A program made the position numbers and the translations under genes. Below the pieces are notes generated by a model. That model was given only the letters and a program-made list of their open reading frames with translations, was not told the origin of the DNA and did no database searches. From Spirochaetota bacterium (GTDB lineage: Bacteria; Spirochaetota; Brachyspiria; Brachyspirales; JACRPF01): DNA of 64,000 nt. Positions 45,049-53,792 of this stretch are shown here, in pieces. The stretch lies in NCBI GenBank assembly GCA_016214035.1, contig JACRPF010000021.1, positions 219,582 to 283,581 of the forward strand, written 5' to 3'. The stretch's first letter is position 1; the number at the start of each line of letters is the position of its first letter.

Positions 45049-46455
45049 ATGATATTTCGTATCGGGGTTCTGCTCCTTCCGCTTCTCCTCTCCGGCGCTC
45101 CGCGGCCTCAAACACCCGCCAATACCAAGACCGACCGGGAATGGATGCTGGAAAAACCGGCACATATCACCAATGTCGCCGATTATGACCGCTACCCGAT
45201 ACTTGCTGAGAAAAGCGGCTGCCTCCTCGTCAATATGAACGGTGTTAAAACATGGGTAAATATCAATCCGGTGAAAGTTCCTCCGCTGGTGAAGACGAAT
45301 GAATATGGCTTTTGCGAGAACGTTTCTATTGGAACAAATCGAATAAATGTGTATGAAATGCCTGATATGTCGAGTAGGGTTGCAGATACCATTGCGAGAA
45401 ATTATCTTGTGCAGGTGGTGGATGTCGCGAATTATTTCGTGAAAATTGCGACTCCGAAGATTAATCGTTATGGGTGGGTAAATAAAAAGGATTTAGCGAA
45501 TTATATAAACAGATTGTCAAATAACGGTAAGGCGAGAGCTGTTGTTAATGATACTGAGACTTCATTTTCAATAAGTGTAAATGGAGAAACAAAGAGATAT
45601 AAGAAAGGCTACACGCTGATTGACAACCGGGCGGATGTTGCTGCATGGAATACCGAACTAATAAAAAAATCAACTATAGTTACTGCAGAATCATTGAACT
45701 CGGTACGTCAAACGGTGTCCGATGTTGAATTTTATCAGCCGATCGTAAAGGAAATTGAATCAGGCAAATCGTACTATTATTATGAACGAGCGAAACTTTT
45801 ATATAAAGACGACACCACGTTTGTGATTGAAAAACGATATGCGTTCATAGATATGGAAAACCGGAAACGTAATCTGCTTGCATCCGATTCATTCGGCGGA
45901 ACTGTTTGGCCATTGTCGAAGATTGAGTTTTATAATGCAGCCGGCGATGTAATGGTCTCGTACAATGCGGCGATTGTGGATGATAAAGATGAGAATTTCA
46001 AGCCATCTAAAGACGGCAGTGTATTTCTTGCACAATTAGTTTCTTTGGCAAATAATAAAGACGGGGCAACGTTCAGTGATGGATATAGCGGTTTCTTTTC
46101 AAAGACCGGACAGTATTTAAAAAGTGTTGTCAGGCCAAGTATCGATCATTTTGTTGATGTCTATGATAAATATTATTTAATTACCTATTCAAAGATTAAA
46201 AACTACGATTATAAAATGGTGTTTATAGATGTTGCTAAAGCAAATATTGTCAAGGAATTTACACACAATGATTTTTCTCAACATAAATGTTTTAGTGCAA
46301 GTTTCGCATCTGGTTGGGAGAAATATGGCATTCCATATAGCATTATGGAAACTTATGCTATTTCTGCAAATAAAGATGTAATCAATTTTTACGACGAAAA
46401 CGGACAACTAAGAACAAACATTATAAAAAGCGCAAAATGCAGTGAATATAAATAA
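45049..46455 (+). CDS. Secreted SH3-domain protein
   Basis: A 468-residue protein with a signal peptide (MIFRIGVLLLPLLLSGA). A bacterial SH3-like module lies at about 98-155 (INVYEMPDMSSRVADTIARNYLVQVVDVANYFVKI then GWVNKKDL), a type that binds peptidoglycan or peptides. The remainder is beta-rich with many Tyr and Lys residues and no domain I recognise. The second half is noticeably more AT-rich than neighbouring genes, hinting at a separate origin. ATG at 45049 is preceded by CCGAGG. Confidence 0.75.
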   Translation: MIFRIGVLLLPLLLSGAPRPQTPANTKTDREWMLEKPAHITNVADYDRYPILAEKSGCLLVNMNGVKTWVNINPVKVPPLVKTNEYGFCENVSIGTNRINVYEMPDMSSRVADTIARNYLVQVVDVANYFVKIATPKINRYGWVNKKDLANYINRLSNNGKARAVVNDTETSFSISVNGETKRYKKGYTLIDNRADVAAWNTELIKKSTIVTAESLNSVRQTVSDVEFYQPIVKEIESGKSYYYYERAKLLYKDDTTFVIEKRYAFIDMENRKRNLLASDSFGGTVWPLSKIEFYNAAGDVMVSYNAAIVDDKDENFKPSKDGSVFLAQLVSLANNKDGATFSDGYSGFFSKTGQYLKSVVRPSIDHFVDVYDKYYLITYSKIKNYDYKMVFIDVAKANIVKEFTHNDFSQHKCFSASFASGWEKYGIPYSIMETYAISANKDVINFYDENGQLRTNIIKSAKCSEYK

Positions 46456-46539
46456 AAGACAAGAACATCTTATACTTCATCCATACATGACCGCCACACC
46501 TGACCCTTACCACTCATTTTCTCATCGCGCGAACAGCGA

Positions 46540-46687
46540 GGGGCGGGAAGGCTTTATCAAAACCGGAGCGACTGTTTGAGCAAAATCAACAGCACCGGGC
46601 GACAAGCGATTATTAGAAAAAAATCCGAATCATAAAATAAAATAGTACGCGAGTTTCGCTCCGGTTGCGAGAAAGTCTTCCCGCCCC
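46540..46687. repeat. Imperfect 32-bp inverted repeat
   Basis: The arms 46540-46571 and 46656-46687 are reverse complements at 28 of 32 positions, with an 84-base interior. Both arms end with GGGGCGGGAAG at the outside and CCGGAGCGA inside. It fills the gap between two convergent genes and could act as a bidirectional terminator or be a short non-autonomous element. Confidence 0.8.
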
Positions 46688-46706
46688 GAGCGCGCCAGCG
46701 CGCTCT

Positions 46707-47777
46707 CTAACCCTTCCCTACCTGCCCGCACGCCAGCCCCCGCGGATTGAAACAGCGATTACATGAAATACATTCCGCCCGTTCAGCACCGGCTCTGAAT
46801 TTGTTCGGCAGATCCGGCTCACGAACCAGCGGCCGTGAAAATGCGATGAAGTCGCAGGTACCATTGGATAGGGCATCAACAGCCGATTGTTTATCACGTA
46901 TACCGCCCACGGCAATAACCGGAATGGATACCGCCTTCTTTATTCGCGCGGCGGCGGCGAGATTATATCCCTCCCCCGCCGTTTCGATATTCGGCTCTGC
47001 CGGTGTGCGCACGCTGCCTATCATGCCGCGGCTTATCTCAAGCGCGTCGGCACCGGCGGCTTCCAGAAGTACCGCAATACGGGCGGCTTCATCGGCGTCT
47101 ATGCCCCGCCCGTCATATCCGTCGTCGCCGTTCATCTTTATCATCACCGGGATACCGCATGCGGATTTGATGCCGCGAATGATATCGATTACGATACGGG
47201 CGCGATTTTCAGTAGAACCACCGTATATATCGGTTCGCAGATTGGTGACCGGTGAAAGGAACGAGCTGAGCAGATACCCGTGCGCTGCATGAAGCTCAAC
47301 CGCGTCGAATCCTGCGGTCTTTGCGCGCACTGCGGCTTGTATGAAGGAATCGATAAGTAACTTGATATCGGCATCGTTCATCTCGCGTACGCCCGTATAT
47401 GACGGCAGCACCGACGGCGCCATGAGATCGCCCGGCGTCTTTTTACGAATCTGCACACCGCCATGTACAAGCTGCGCGGCAATGGTCATACCCGCAGCAT
47501 GAACCGTATCCGTGAGGCGATGAAGCCCCGGTATGAGCGCATCGTTATCGATGCCGGTTTGACGCGACGCACTTCTGCCGTCCGGTGATACATAAAGGAA
47601 TCCGGTGATGATGAGCCCGCATCCGCCTTTCGCAAGACTGTCATAGAGCGCCACTTGTACATCGGTGACACTGCCGTCATCGGCTGCACGGTAGTCCATC
47701 GTGGCGGAACGGGCAATGCGGTTTGGTACCGTTAACGAACCGATTTTAAATGAAGTAAAAAGTATATCATCTGCCAT
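46707..47777 (-). CDS. NADH:flavin oxidoreductase, Old Yellow Enzyme family
   Basis: A 356-residue FMN-dependent TIM-barrel enzyme. RSATMDYRA and HAAHGYLLSSFLSP are the FMN/substrate-site motifs, and VGGIRD with FIAFSRPLVREPDLP is the phosphate-binding end. The C-terminus holds a Cys cluster (CISCNRCFNPRGLAC) like the iron-sulfur segment of 2,4-dienoyl-CoA-reductase-type members, but the FAD/NAD domain of those enzymes is absent. It reduces activated C=C bonds; the natural substrate is unknown. AAAGG precedes the ATG. It is downstream of etfBA but apparently separated by a terminator. Confidence 0.88.
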   Translation of the reverse strand: MADDILFTSFKIGSLTVPNRIARSATMDYRAADDGSVTDVQVALYDSLAKGGCGLIITGFLYVSPDGRSASRQTGIDNDALIPGLHRLTDTVHAAGMTIAAQLVHGGVQIRKKTPGDLMAPSVLPSYTGVREMNDADIKLLIDSFIQAAVRAKTAGFDAVELHAAHGYLLSSFLSPVTNLRTDIYGGSTENRARIVIDIIRGIKSACGIPVMIKMNGDDGYDGRGIDADEAARIAVLLEAAGADALEISRGMIGSVRTPAEPNIETAGEGYNLAAAARIKKAVSIPVIAVGGIRDKQSAVDALSNGTCDFIAFSRPLVREPDLPNKFRAGAERAECISCNRCFNPRGLACGQVGKG

Positions 47778-47788
47778 GGCGATTACCT

Positions 47789-47828
47789 TTAAAATAAATC
47801 AGGCGCGGCCTCATGACCGCGCCTGATT
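47789..47828 (-). terminator. Likely terminator of etfBA (minus strand)
   Basis: On the minus strand ATCAGGCGCGG / CCGCGCCTGAT with an eight-base loop, followed by TTTATTTT. It lies about 215 bases after the etfA stop and ends just before the oxidoreductase start. Confidence 0.7.
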
Positions 47829-47848
47829 GGATTAACTTTCGATCTCAC

Positions 47849-48003
47849 CTGAAGTACTGTCGCTCTCGCGGCGCATCCGGTTCGACTCGCTATGCGGCAT
47901 CCTTGCCGCCGCTCGCCTCGGGGCTTCCTGCCCCACGGCTGGCGCTAGCAAATGCGGGCAAAACCATTCCATCATTACTGTCGCACATCGTGCGCGTTCT
48001 GAC
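47849..48003 (-). repeat. Intergenic dispersed repeat, copy 2
   Basis: Inverted relative of 38796-38899. The minus strand reads AACGCGCAC, GTGCGACA, TTTTGCCCGC, GCTAGCGCCAGC, then after about 50 extra bases CGCGAGAGCGACAG and TACTTCAG. It lies between etfA and its terminator, so it should be transcribed as part of the etf mRNA 3' end. Confidence 0.6.
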
Positions 48004-48043
48004 TACAACGTTCTCGTGCAATTATCGTCAGACTCAGCCCGCA

Positions 48044-49012
48044 TTACCCCATTACCTTTTTAAGCTCCGCCTCAAGCGCAGGCAGGAACTGATACACATC
48101 GGCGACCACGCCGTACGTGGCAACGCTGAATATCGGGGCTTCGGGGTCCTTGTTGACCGCAACGATTACCTTCGACGACGACATGCCGGCGCGGTGCTGG
48201 ATCGATCCGCTGATGGCGCAGGCAATGTAGAGGTTCGGGGAAACCGTGGTACCGGTCTGACCGACCTGATGGCTGTGCTCTATCATATGCGCGTCAACAC
48301 AGGCGCGCGATGCACCCACTGCCGCGTTCATGATCTTCGCAACCGGGCGTATCTTGTCGAATATCGCCTTGCCTTCCGCGGTGCGTCCGCCGGAGACGAT
48401 GATGTTCGCTTCGGTAAGCGGTATCTCGTCACGGGCTTCCATCTTCTGCGCGGTTACCTTGGCTTTGTCGCCCGCATCGGCTGCGGCTATCTTCTCAACC
48501 GCAACGGTCGTGCCGTTCGCGTTCACGGGGAACACGTTCGGGCGTATGCCGAATACGGAGGGCTTGCCGGTGAGCTTAAGCGCCATCATGACCTTGCCGG
48601 CATATGCCGGGCGTTTCACGATAACAGCGCCGCCGTCAGCTTTCGCTTCAACAGCGTCCATGACCGGCATCACTTTCAGTTCAGCGCCCACTTTCGCCGC
48701 GAGGTCCCGGGTGAATGTGGATGTGGGGAATATCACGGTGTCATAACCGCCCTTTTTCACGATACCGGCGATGACCGCCGCGTATGCGTTGGGGGCATAT
48801 GTCTTTACCGCATCGCCTTCAGCCGCGAACACCTTGGTGACGCCGCTGTCTTTATACTGTGCCGCAAGCGACGAGGCTTGATCTCCGATGACAACACCAT
48901 GCGCTTCTCCGCCGAGGGCTTTCGCCATCGTGAATCCGAGCGATGCTGCTTCAAGCGACGATTTGCGCAGTGCGCCTGCTTTTATTTCGCCTATGGTCAA
49001 TACATTTCCCAT
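48044..49012 (-). CDS. etfA: Electron transfer flavoprotein, alpha subunit
   Basis: A 322-residue protein, the usual length. The C-terminal FAD-binding domain is well conserved ([23 protein letters not shown], then [20 protein letters not shown]). With the beta subunit it forms a heterodimer that moves electrons from acyl-CoA or similar dehydrogenases to the quinone pool or, in anaerobes, takes part in bifurcation. No dehydrogenase is adjacent here. It begins ten bases after etfB stops. Confidence 0.96.
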   Translation of the reverse strand: MGNVLTIGEIKAGALRKSSLEAASLGFTMAKALGGEAHGVVIGDQASSLAAQYKDSGVTKVFAAEGDAVKTYAPNAYAAVIAGIVKKGGYDTVIFPTSTFTRDLAAKVGAELKVMPVMDAVEAKADGGAVIVKRPAYAGKVMMALKLTGKPSVFGIRPNVFPVNANGTTVAVEKIAAADAGDKAKVTAQKMEARDEIPLTEANIIVSGGRTAEGKAIFDKIRPVAKIMNAAVGASRACVDAHMIEHSHQVGQTGTTVSPNLYIACAISGSIQHRAGMSSSKVIVAVNKDPEAPIFSVATYGVVADVYQFLPALEAELKKVMG

Positions 49013-49022
49013 GGTAGGCTCC

Positions 49023-49808
49023 TTATATCACTTTCGCTTCGTTCTTGAGAAGCGATACGAGTTCCGCGGCGGCTTTCGCCATATCATCCGCGGCAATCTT
49101 TCTGCCCGCGGGACGCGCGGCCGGGGGATCGAACGATGCTGCTTCATACGACGGCGCGAAATCGGAGGCGTTTACCCCGAGGTCCGCGAGCGTGTATTTG
49201 GCAACGGTCTTTTTCTTTGCAGCCATCTTGCCCTTGAGCGACGGATACCGCGGCTCATTGAGGCCTTTCTGGCAGGTAAGAAGGCACGGCGCGGGAAGGG
49301 CAATGGTTTCGCTGCCGCCCTCGACGTCGCGCTCAACGGTCACGTTCGTGCCGCTTATATCGAACTTGGTGATGGTGGTGGCATACGGAATGCCGAGGAA
49401 ATGCGCGGCCATGACGGGCGCCGCTGAATAGTCATAATCGATGCCGGTGCGGCCTGCGAAGATGATGTCGAAACCCACCTTCTGAGCAGCTTTGGCGAGT
49501 GCCGCCGCTGCCGCAAGGGGATTACCCAGCGTAAGCGAGGGATCGTTCACGATGACCGCTTCATCAACACCGCGTGCAAGCACGTCGGCTTTCAGGAGCG
49601 TTTCGGCGCGGTCGCCGCCCACGGTGATCACGGTAACCGTTCCGGTACCGAGTTTTTCCTTCAGTTTAAGCGCCTCTTCGATGGCGAATTCGTCGTACGG
49701 GTTGGTTATCCACTGGAAACCTTCCTCGACAATGCCGTTTTTTCCGGCATTGATACGGATATTCGCTTCGGTGTCGGGCACTTCTTTAACGAAAACAACG
49801 ATTTTCAT
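49023..49808 (-). CDS. etfB: Electron transfer flavoprotein, beta subunit
   Basis: A 261-residue protein, the usual length. The N-terminus MKIVVFVKEVPDTEA, GGDRAETLLKADVLARG and GRTGIDYDYSAAPVMAAHFLG motifs are characteristic, as is LPAPCLLTCQKGLNEPRYPSLKG. It binds AMP and pairs with EtfA. GGAGG sits directly before the ATG. A TTGACA promoter lies upstream. First gene of the two-gene operon. Confidence 0.96.
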   Translation of the reverse strand: MKIVVFVKEVPDTEANIRINAGKNGIVEEGFQWITNPYDEFAIEEALKLKEKLGTGTVTVITVGGDRAETLLKADVLARGVDEAVIVNDPSLTLGNPLAAAAALAKAAQKVGFDIIFAGRTGIDYDYSAAPVMAAHFLGIPYATTITKFDISGTNVTVERDVEGGSETIALPAPCLLTCQKGLNEPRYPSLKGKMAAKKKTVAKYTLADLGVNASDFAPSYEAASFDPPAARPAGRKIAADDMAKAAAELVSLLKNEAKVI

Positions 49809-49855
49809 TGTTCCTCCGGTAAAAAAGTAAGATTATTTGGTCGATAAGCGGGGTA

Positions 49856-49884
49856 AGTCTATAATACCTATGCTGATATGTCAA
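49856..49884 (-). promoter_or_regulatory. Promoter of etfBA
   Basis: On the minus strand TTGACA (49879-49884), 17-nt spacer, TAGACT (49856-49861), followed by a leader of about 45 nt with GGAGGAACA before etfB. Confidence 0.6.
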
Positions 49885-49930
49885 TACAAAACTGCAACAA
49901 AAAGTATCCGTAAAAAGCATCGTTTTTTTA

Positions 49931-49959
49931 TTGACATTTCGACGGGATAATTATAGTAT
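49931..49959 (+). promoter_or_regulatory. Promoter of tRNA gene
   Basis: TTGACA (49931-49936), 17-nt spacer, TAGTAT (49954-49959), 12 bases before the tRNA. Confidence 0.7.
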
Positions 49960-49971
49960 AGGGGGCGCATC

Positions 49972-50045
49972 GGGCCCATAGCTCAGTCGGTTAGAGCGGG
50001 TGACTCATAATCACTAGGTCCGGGGTTCAAGTCCCTGTGGGCCCA
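49972..50045 (+). tRNA. tRNA with anticodon CAU (Met or Ile2)
   Basis: A complete cloverleaf of 74 nt. Acceptor stem GGGCCCA / TGGGCCC; D arm GCTCAGTCGGTTAGAGC; anticodon loop CTCATAA with a GGTGA/TCACT stem; T loop GTTCAAG; discriminator A; CCA not encoded. The CUCAUAA loop is shared by elongator tRNA-Met and by tRNA-Ile2, whose C34 becomes lysidine. The overall pattern is closer to tRNA-Ile2, but the sequence alone cannot settle it. Its 3' end is the insertion site of the downstream element. Confidence 0.95.
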
Positions 50046-50102
50046 CATTCCCGATGTTTTGAACCGTATAAAATACATGGTTTTATGCGAGATACAAAAT
50101 AA

Positions 50103-51221
50103 TCATGCCTTCTCTTGATTCTCCGTATTATCATCGTTGACCGCTAATTGACTACTAGGGACTGATTTTCGGACTGGTAATAGATCATTTAGGCACTTTA
50201 CGCGCTCTCGCATAGCTCTTCCATCGAAGTGTGCATATCGTTGTGTTGTTTGAATATCCTTGTGTCCTAAGTGTTCTTGAATTTCAGATAAGGATCTCCC
50301 TGCCATTCGTAACGCAGTAGCATAACAATGGCGCAAGTCGTGAAATCGTAACGGAGAACCATCTGGGGCAACTAGTGATAATTTACGGCGTAGCGCATTC
50401 CATGATTTTTTTATATACAGGACACTTGAGGCATTGTACATTACAACATGTGATGATTGCGGACTTTCATCCAATATGGCTTTTAAATAATCAAGAAGAA
50501 TATCTGGCATCGGAATCTCACGTCTTCGCTTACTTTTTGTTTCATATGCCTCCAAATGTATCAAACCATTAGTCAAATCAACTTGTGACCATTTCAAACC
50601 GCAAATCTCGCCATGTCGCATACCGGTGAATATGGCAAGCATGATTGCCGTCTTCAAATGTCCTTTTGATGCATCAATTATCCGTCCAAGCTCTTCACTT
50701 GGGAGACTTACTACTCTTATATTCGTCTCTTTTAGTCTTGTCCCCGCAACAGGGTTAACACCAACATAATACTCTCGTCGTATGCACCAATTGAAAAAAT
50801 AGTTTAGCGTTGAACGATCACGATTAATCGCCGCATTACTTAATTCTCGCTTACCATTTTTTCTATGCTTTTTTCGCCAGACAATATAATCTTCAGCAAA
50901 CTGACCTTTGAAGTTATTTAATGCGATATCATTAAAGAAACTTTTGAAAAGAGCAATATGCATTTGCTCTTTATAAAAAGCTCGTGCGGACTTATGTTCT
51001 TTTGCATACTTCAAATATTCATTTAACTTATCGTATAATCGATATTCATATTTACCAGATTGTATTTCACCCAGCCATCGTCTGTATAATTCATTTGCCG
51101 ATTGTTTCGTTGTTGCTGAGATTCGTTTTCTTATTCGTTTACCAAGGACTGTGGCATTTAAATCATATACGCCAATACGAATACCGTCATTATAATGTTC
51201 TCGTACTTTTCGGATGGACAT
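50103..51221 (-). CDS. int: Tyrosine-family integrase
   Basis: A 372-residue site-specific recombinase. An N-terminal arm-binding segment (about 1-60) and SAM-like core-binding domain (about 65-165) precede the catalytic domain with all key residues: Arg in GMRHGE, His-x-x-Arg in FHDLRHCYA, His in LGHKDIQTT and the nucleophile Tyr in QRYAHF. It lies 57 bases from the tRNA 3' end, the usual place for the integrase of a tRNA-inserted element. The excisionase gene ends 12 bases upstream, so the two are cotranscribed. Confidence 0.96.
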   Translation of the reverse strand: MSIRKVREHYNDGIRIGVYDLNATVLGKRIRKRISATTKQSANELYRRWLGEIQSGKYEYRLYDKLNEYLKYAKEHKSARAFYKEQMHIALFKSFFNDIALNNFKGQFAEDYIVWRKKHRKNGKRELSNAAINRDRSTLNYFFNWCIRREYYVGVNPVAGTRLKETNIRVVSLPSEELGRIIDASKGHLKTAIMLAIFTGMRHGEICGLKWSQVDLTNGLIHLEAYETKSKRRREIPMPDILLDYLKAILDESPQSSHVVMYNASSVLYIKKSWNALRRKLSLVAPDGSPLRFHDLRHCYATALRMAGRSLSEIQEHLGHKDIQTTQRYAHFDGRAMRERVKCLNDLLPVRKSVPSSQLAVNDDNTENQEKA

Positions 51222-51233
51222 AATTATTCTTAC

Positions 51234-51449
51234 CTAACAAGCTTTCCTTGTCTTCATCGCGCCAAGTGCTTGCTGCACATCTATTACAAACTTACGTCCT
51301 CCGGGGCGTATACGATATGCAGGAATCTCTTCTGCGGCTATCATTCTTCGCACTGTACATTCTGAGATAGACAGCAATTTTGCAAATGCCTCTACACTCA
51401 AATACTCACTTTTCTGATTCCGTACTTCTTGTTCTAGCTCTTGTGCCAT
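51234..51449 (-). CDS. Excisionase-like HTH protein
   Basis: About 71 residues. A winged-helix excisionase/MerR-type DNA-binding fold is seen in YLSVEAFAKLLSISECTVRRMIAAEEIPAYRIRPGGRKFVID, typical of recombination directionality factors. I used the ATG at 51449, which has GGAG six bases upstream, instead of the TTG four codons earlier. Its position just before the integrase supports a role in excision. Confidence 0.83.
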   Translation of the reverse strand: MAQELEQEVRNQKSEYLSVEAFAKLLSISECTVRRMIAAEEIPAYRIRPGGRKFVIDVQQALGAMKTRKAC

Positions 51450-51645
51450 ATTGCACTCCAAAGTTTATTTGGGATACATTTTTATATCTCATGATTATTA
51501 GCATGAGCAGGGGGCAATTATCCACGACTAATAACTCCTGTAGTTGATAAAAAAATATTCATTGGCACATTTTTTGGAAGTAGCTACTGAATTGAGAACC
51601 CGAAAACCCGAGAAGTTATGCCATTTGAAAGACATTATCTTTTCC

Positions 51646-52788
51646 TTACCGACCATTAATTCGAACTATAAATCCAAGCCTTTCCAGTTCCTTGAGGTAA
51701 TAGAACACCTGGGTATTCCCCCACGTTCGAAGAGATTCCCGAACGCTTCGCTCGGTAAATAGAAAGTCCTTGTATGGTATATCTTTCCGGTTATCGTTTA
51801 CGAAGGAAAGTAACGCCTCATAAAATGTCTTTGTCATCCCGGTTAATGGTTCCTGCTCCTTTGAAAACAGGTCTTTAAGCAGCCTATTTGCAAGCTCGAT
51901 ATCTTCCCGCGCAGTCAAGATATACTCTGTATCCCCATCATGATAAATCTGTCTCTGATATTGTCGTGTATAGGCGATCGTTTTAATTACGGATAAGTAG
52001 GGTGTTATACGTCTTCTGCTTACGATGTCAGTGCTGTTCAAGTAAATATCTTCTGGGGAAATATTCTCGCAGTATACCTTTATTGGATTAAACGCGGATA
52101 GGAATGCACGATGCTTATCTATTGTTTTTTTACGCTCATCATGATATTTAGATCTTGATAAAGAGTGCTTTTCTATATTCCTCTGAATAATCTTTGCTGT
52201 AAGTTCCGTGGACTCATTTCCAGAGAGAACAAGAAACCGATTACGGGTTTCGTCATCAAGCTTAATCGTAGCATCTGTTGTTGAAAGCATAATGGCTAAC
52301 CTTGTATTGATCTGTTTCGTTTGACCTATCCGTTCTCCTTTATCATTCATGCCGACTGTCTGTAAGGACAAAACGCCTTCAGATGCCATTATACGAATTG
52401 AATATAAAACAGATTTCAGTCCGTCTGCCTCTTCAATGAATAACACTTTGCCCGTATATGTATCAGGATGAGCATAAAAGAAACTCTGTTTCGTGGCTGA
52501 ACTCAATTGGATAACAGACCCCTCTGGCAATAATGAAAGTGCTGTTTTCATGGTAAAACTCTTCCCGCTTGAGGAAGAAGAGGATGTTACTATATTGATT
52601 GGGTTCTCACTGTTACGGCTAATGCCAGCCAGTGCATATAACAGCATATTGTTTTCTTCGTCCAGCACATCCAGTTTTTGCTCAAGGTCTTTTGCCAGAA
52701 TCTCGGTAAGATAGTCCCGTGATGAAAGTATGTCTGTAATGGATTCGTCTGCCGCGTGACCAGTTTCATATGTCACTGCTTGTTCCAT
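51646..52788 (-). CDS. P-loop ATPase of the element, likely replication
   Basis: A 380-residue protein. Walker A lies in SSSSSSGKSFT (about 68-78) and Walker B in VLFIEEADG (about 115-123), with a sensor-like MLSTTDATI. Residues about 310-380 look like a winged-helix end (SVRESLRTWGNTQVFYYLKELERLGFIVR). This is the pattern of ATPases in mobile-element primase/helicase systems, but I cannot place it in a named family. GAGGAC precedes the ATG. It follows parB in the same operon, consistent with replication or maintenance. Confidence 0.7.
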   Translation of the reverse strand: MEQAVTYETGHAADESITDILSSRDYLTEILAKDLEQKLDVLDEENNMLLYALAGISRNSENPINIVTSSSSSSGKSFTMKTALSLLPEGSVIQLSSATKQSFFYAHPDTYTGKVLFIEEADGLKSVLYSIRIMASEGVLSLQTVGMNDKGERIGQTKQINTRLAIMLSTTDATIKLDDETRNRFLVLSGNESTELTAKIIQRNIEKHSLSRSKYHDERKKTIDKHRAFLSAFNPIKVYCENISPEDIYLNSTDIVSRRRITPYLSVIKTIAYTRQYQRQIYHDGDTEYILTAREDIELANRLLKDLFSKEQEPLTGMTKTFYEALLSFVNDNRKDIPYKDFLFTERSVRESLRTWGNTQVFYYLKELERLGFIVRINGR

Positions 52789-52832
52789 AATCTGTCCTCA
52801 TGTATAACATTGTGTTCATAGTCTGTTGCGGG

Positions 52833-53792
52833 TTATTCCCCACGGATAATAGAAATGATCTTTTCCAGTGCGGTTATCACGTCGATTCGTTCTTTCTCGG
52901 ACGAGTCTTTCAGGTTGAGGATACAGGGGCGTAGGGTCAGTATGTCACCATTGATGGCGTATAACGTGTCTGGCGCTGGCTGGGCGGTAGGGACGACGGT
53001 ATGGAACACCGCTTTAGTATCGTCCCTTGTGTCAGATGTTTCCCCCCTTGGGTCAGCTATCGTGCCAACAGGCGCATTCTGCTTGGTCTCCCGTACAGCC
53101 TTTCTCAGTTCATTTTTCGATGATATTACCCCGTCTGCCTTCTTTTGAAGCAATTCAACCTGTTTTCTCTCCGGTAAACTCTGGACTTCAGTTATATCAG
53201 AAAGTGTTATGCTGGCAGAACACTTTTGAACAAGCTGCTCTACAGCCTTATTCTCAGATAGTGAAGACAGTGCCGCATATATCTGGCGGACATACCCTAC
53301 CTTTTTCCCTATAGCTGAACCTATTTCAGCATGGGTCAGCCCTCGTTTTCGTAGGACTTCAAGCCCGTTTCGCAATTCGATTATTTTCAAGTTCTCCCGC
53401 TGTACGTTTTCGATAATCATAAGGACATCAATATTTTCAGTGTCCACGACTTCCCTTGGCTTGATAATACATGGTATCTTCTGGTACTTGGTAGAACTGT
53501 GGCTTTCGCATAGGCGTTGATATGCTTTGAGACGGCGATATCCCCATAGCGGTACATATTTGCCGTTTTCACTCTGGTAGACTGTAATGGGCGAGAGCAA
53601 GCCCTCACGTTCGATGCTTTCAGCAAGTTCATCAATGGACTCGTATGTATCGCGTATATTACGCTGGTAATTGACGTCGATGTCTGAAAGAGGGATTTCC
53701 ATGATTACATTTCCCCGAGATAAGACATCCTCAGAGAACATATCCACAAAGTCACGTTTTATAATAGGTTCTTTGATTACTGTTTTACCCAT
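52833..53792 (-). CDS. parB: ParB-family partition protein
   Basis: About 319 residues. The ParB N-terminal nuclease-like domain (about 25-125) contains NIRDTYESIDELAESIEREGLLSPITVY and LWGYRRLKAYQRL. The KorB-like HTH (about 130-200) has IELRNGLEVLRKRGLTHAEIGSAIGKKVGYVRQIY. The ATG at 53792 overlaps the end of parA by eight bases (ATGGGTAA). ParB binds parS sites and works with ParA to segregate the replicon. No parS was recognised. Confidence 0.9.
   Translation of the reverse strand: MGKTVIKEPIIKRDFVDMFSEDVLSRGNVIMEIPLSDIDVNYQRNIRDTYESIDELAESIEREGLLSPITVYQSENGKYVPLWGYRRLKAYQRLCESHSSTKYQKIPCIIKPREVVDTENIDVLMIIENVQRENLKIIELRNGLEVLRKRGLTHAEIGSAIGKKVGYVRQIYAALSSLSENKAVEQLVQKCSASITLSDITEVQSLPERKQVELLQKKADGVISSKNELRKAVRETKQNAPVGTIADPRGETSDTRDDTKAVFHTVVPTAQPAPDTLYAINGDILTLRPCILNLKDSSEKERIDVITALEKIISIIRGE

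Noticed and set aside
47813..49048. A 411-codon plus-strand ORF
   Set aside because: It runs antisense to etfA, whose protein is unmistakable; it is a composition artefact.
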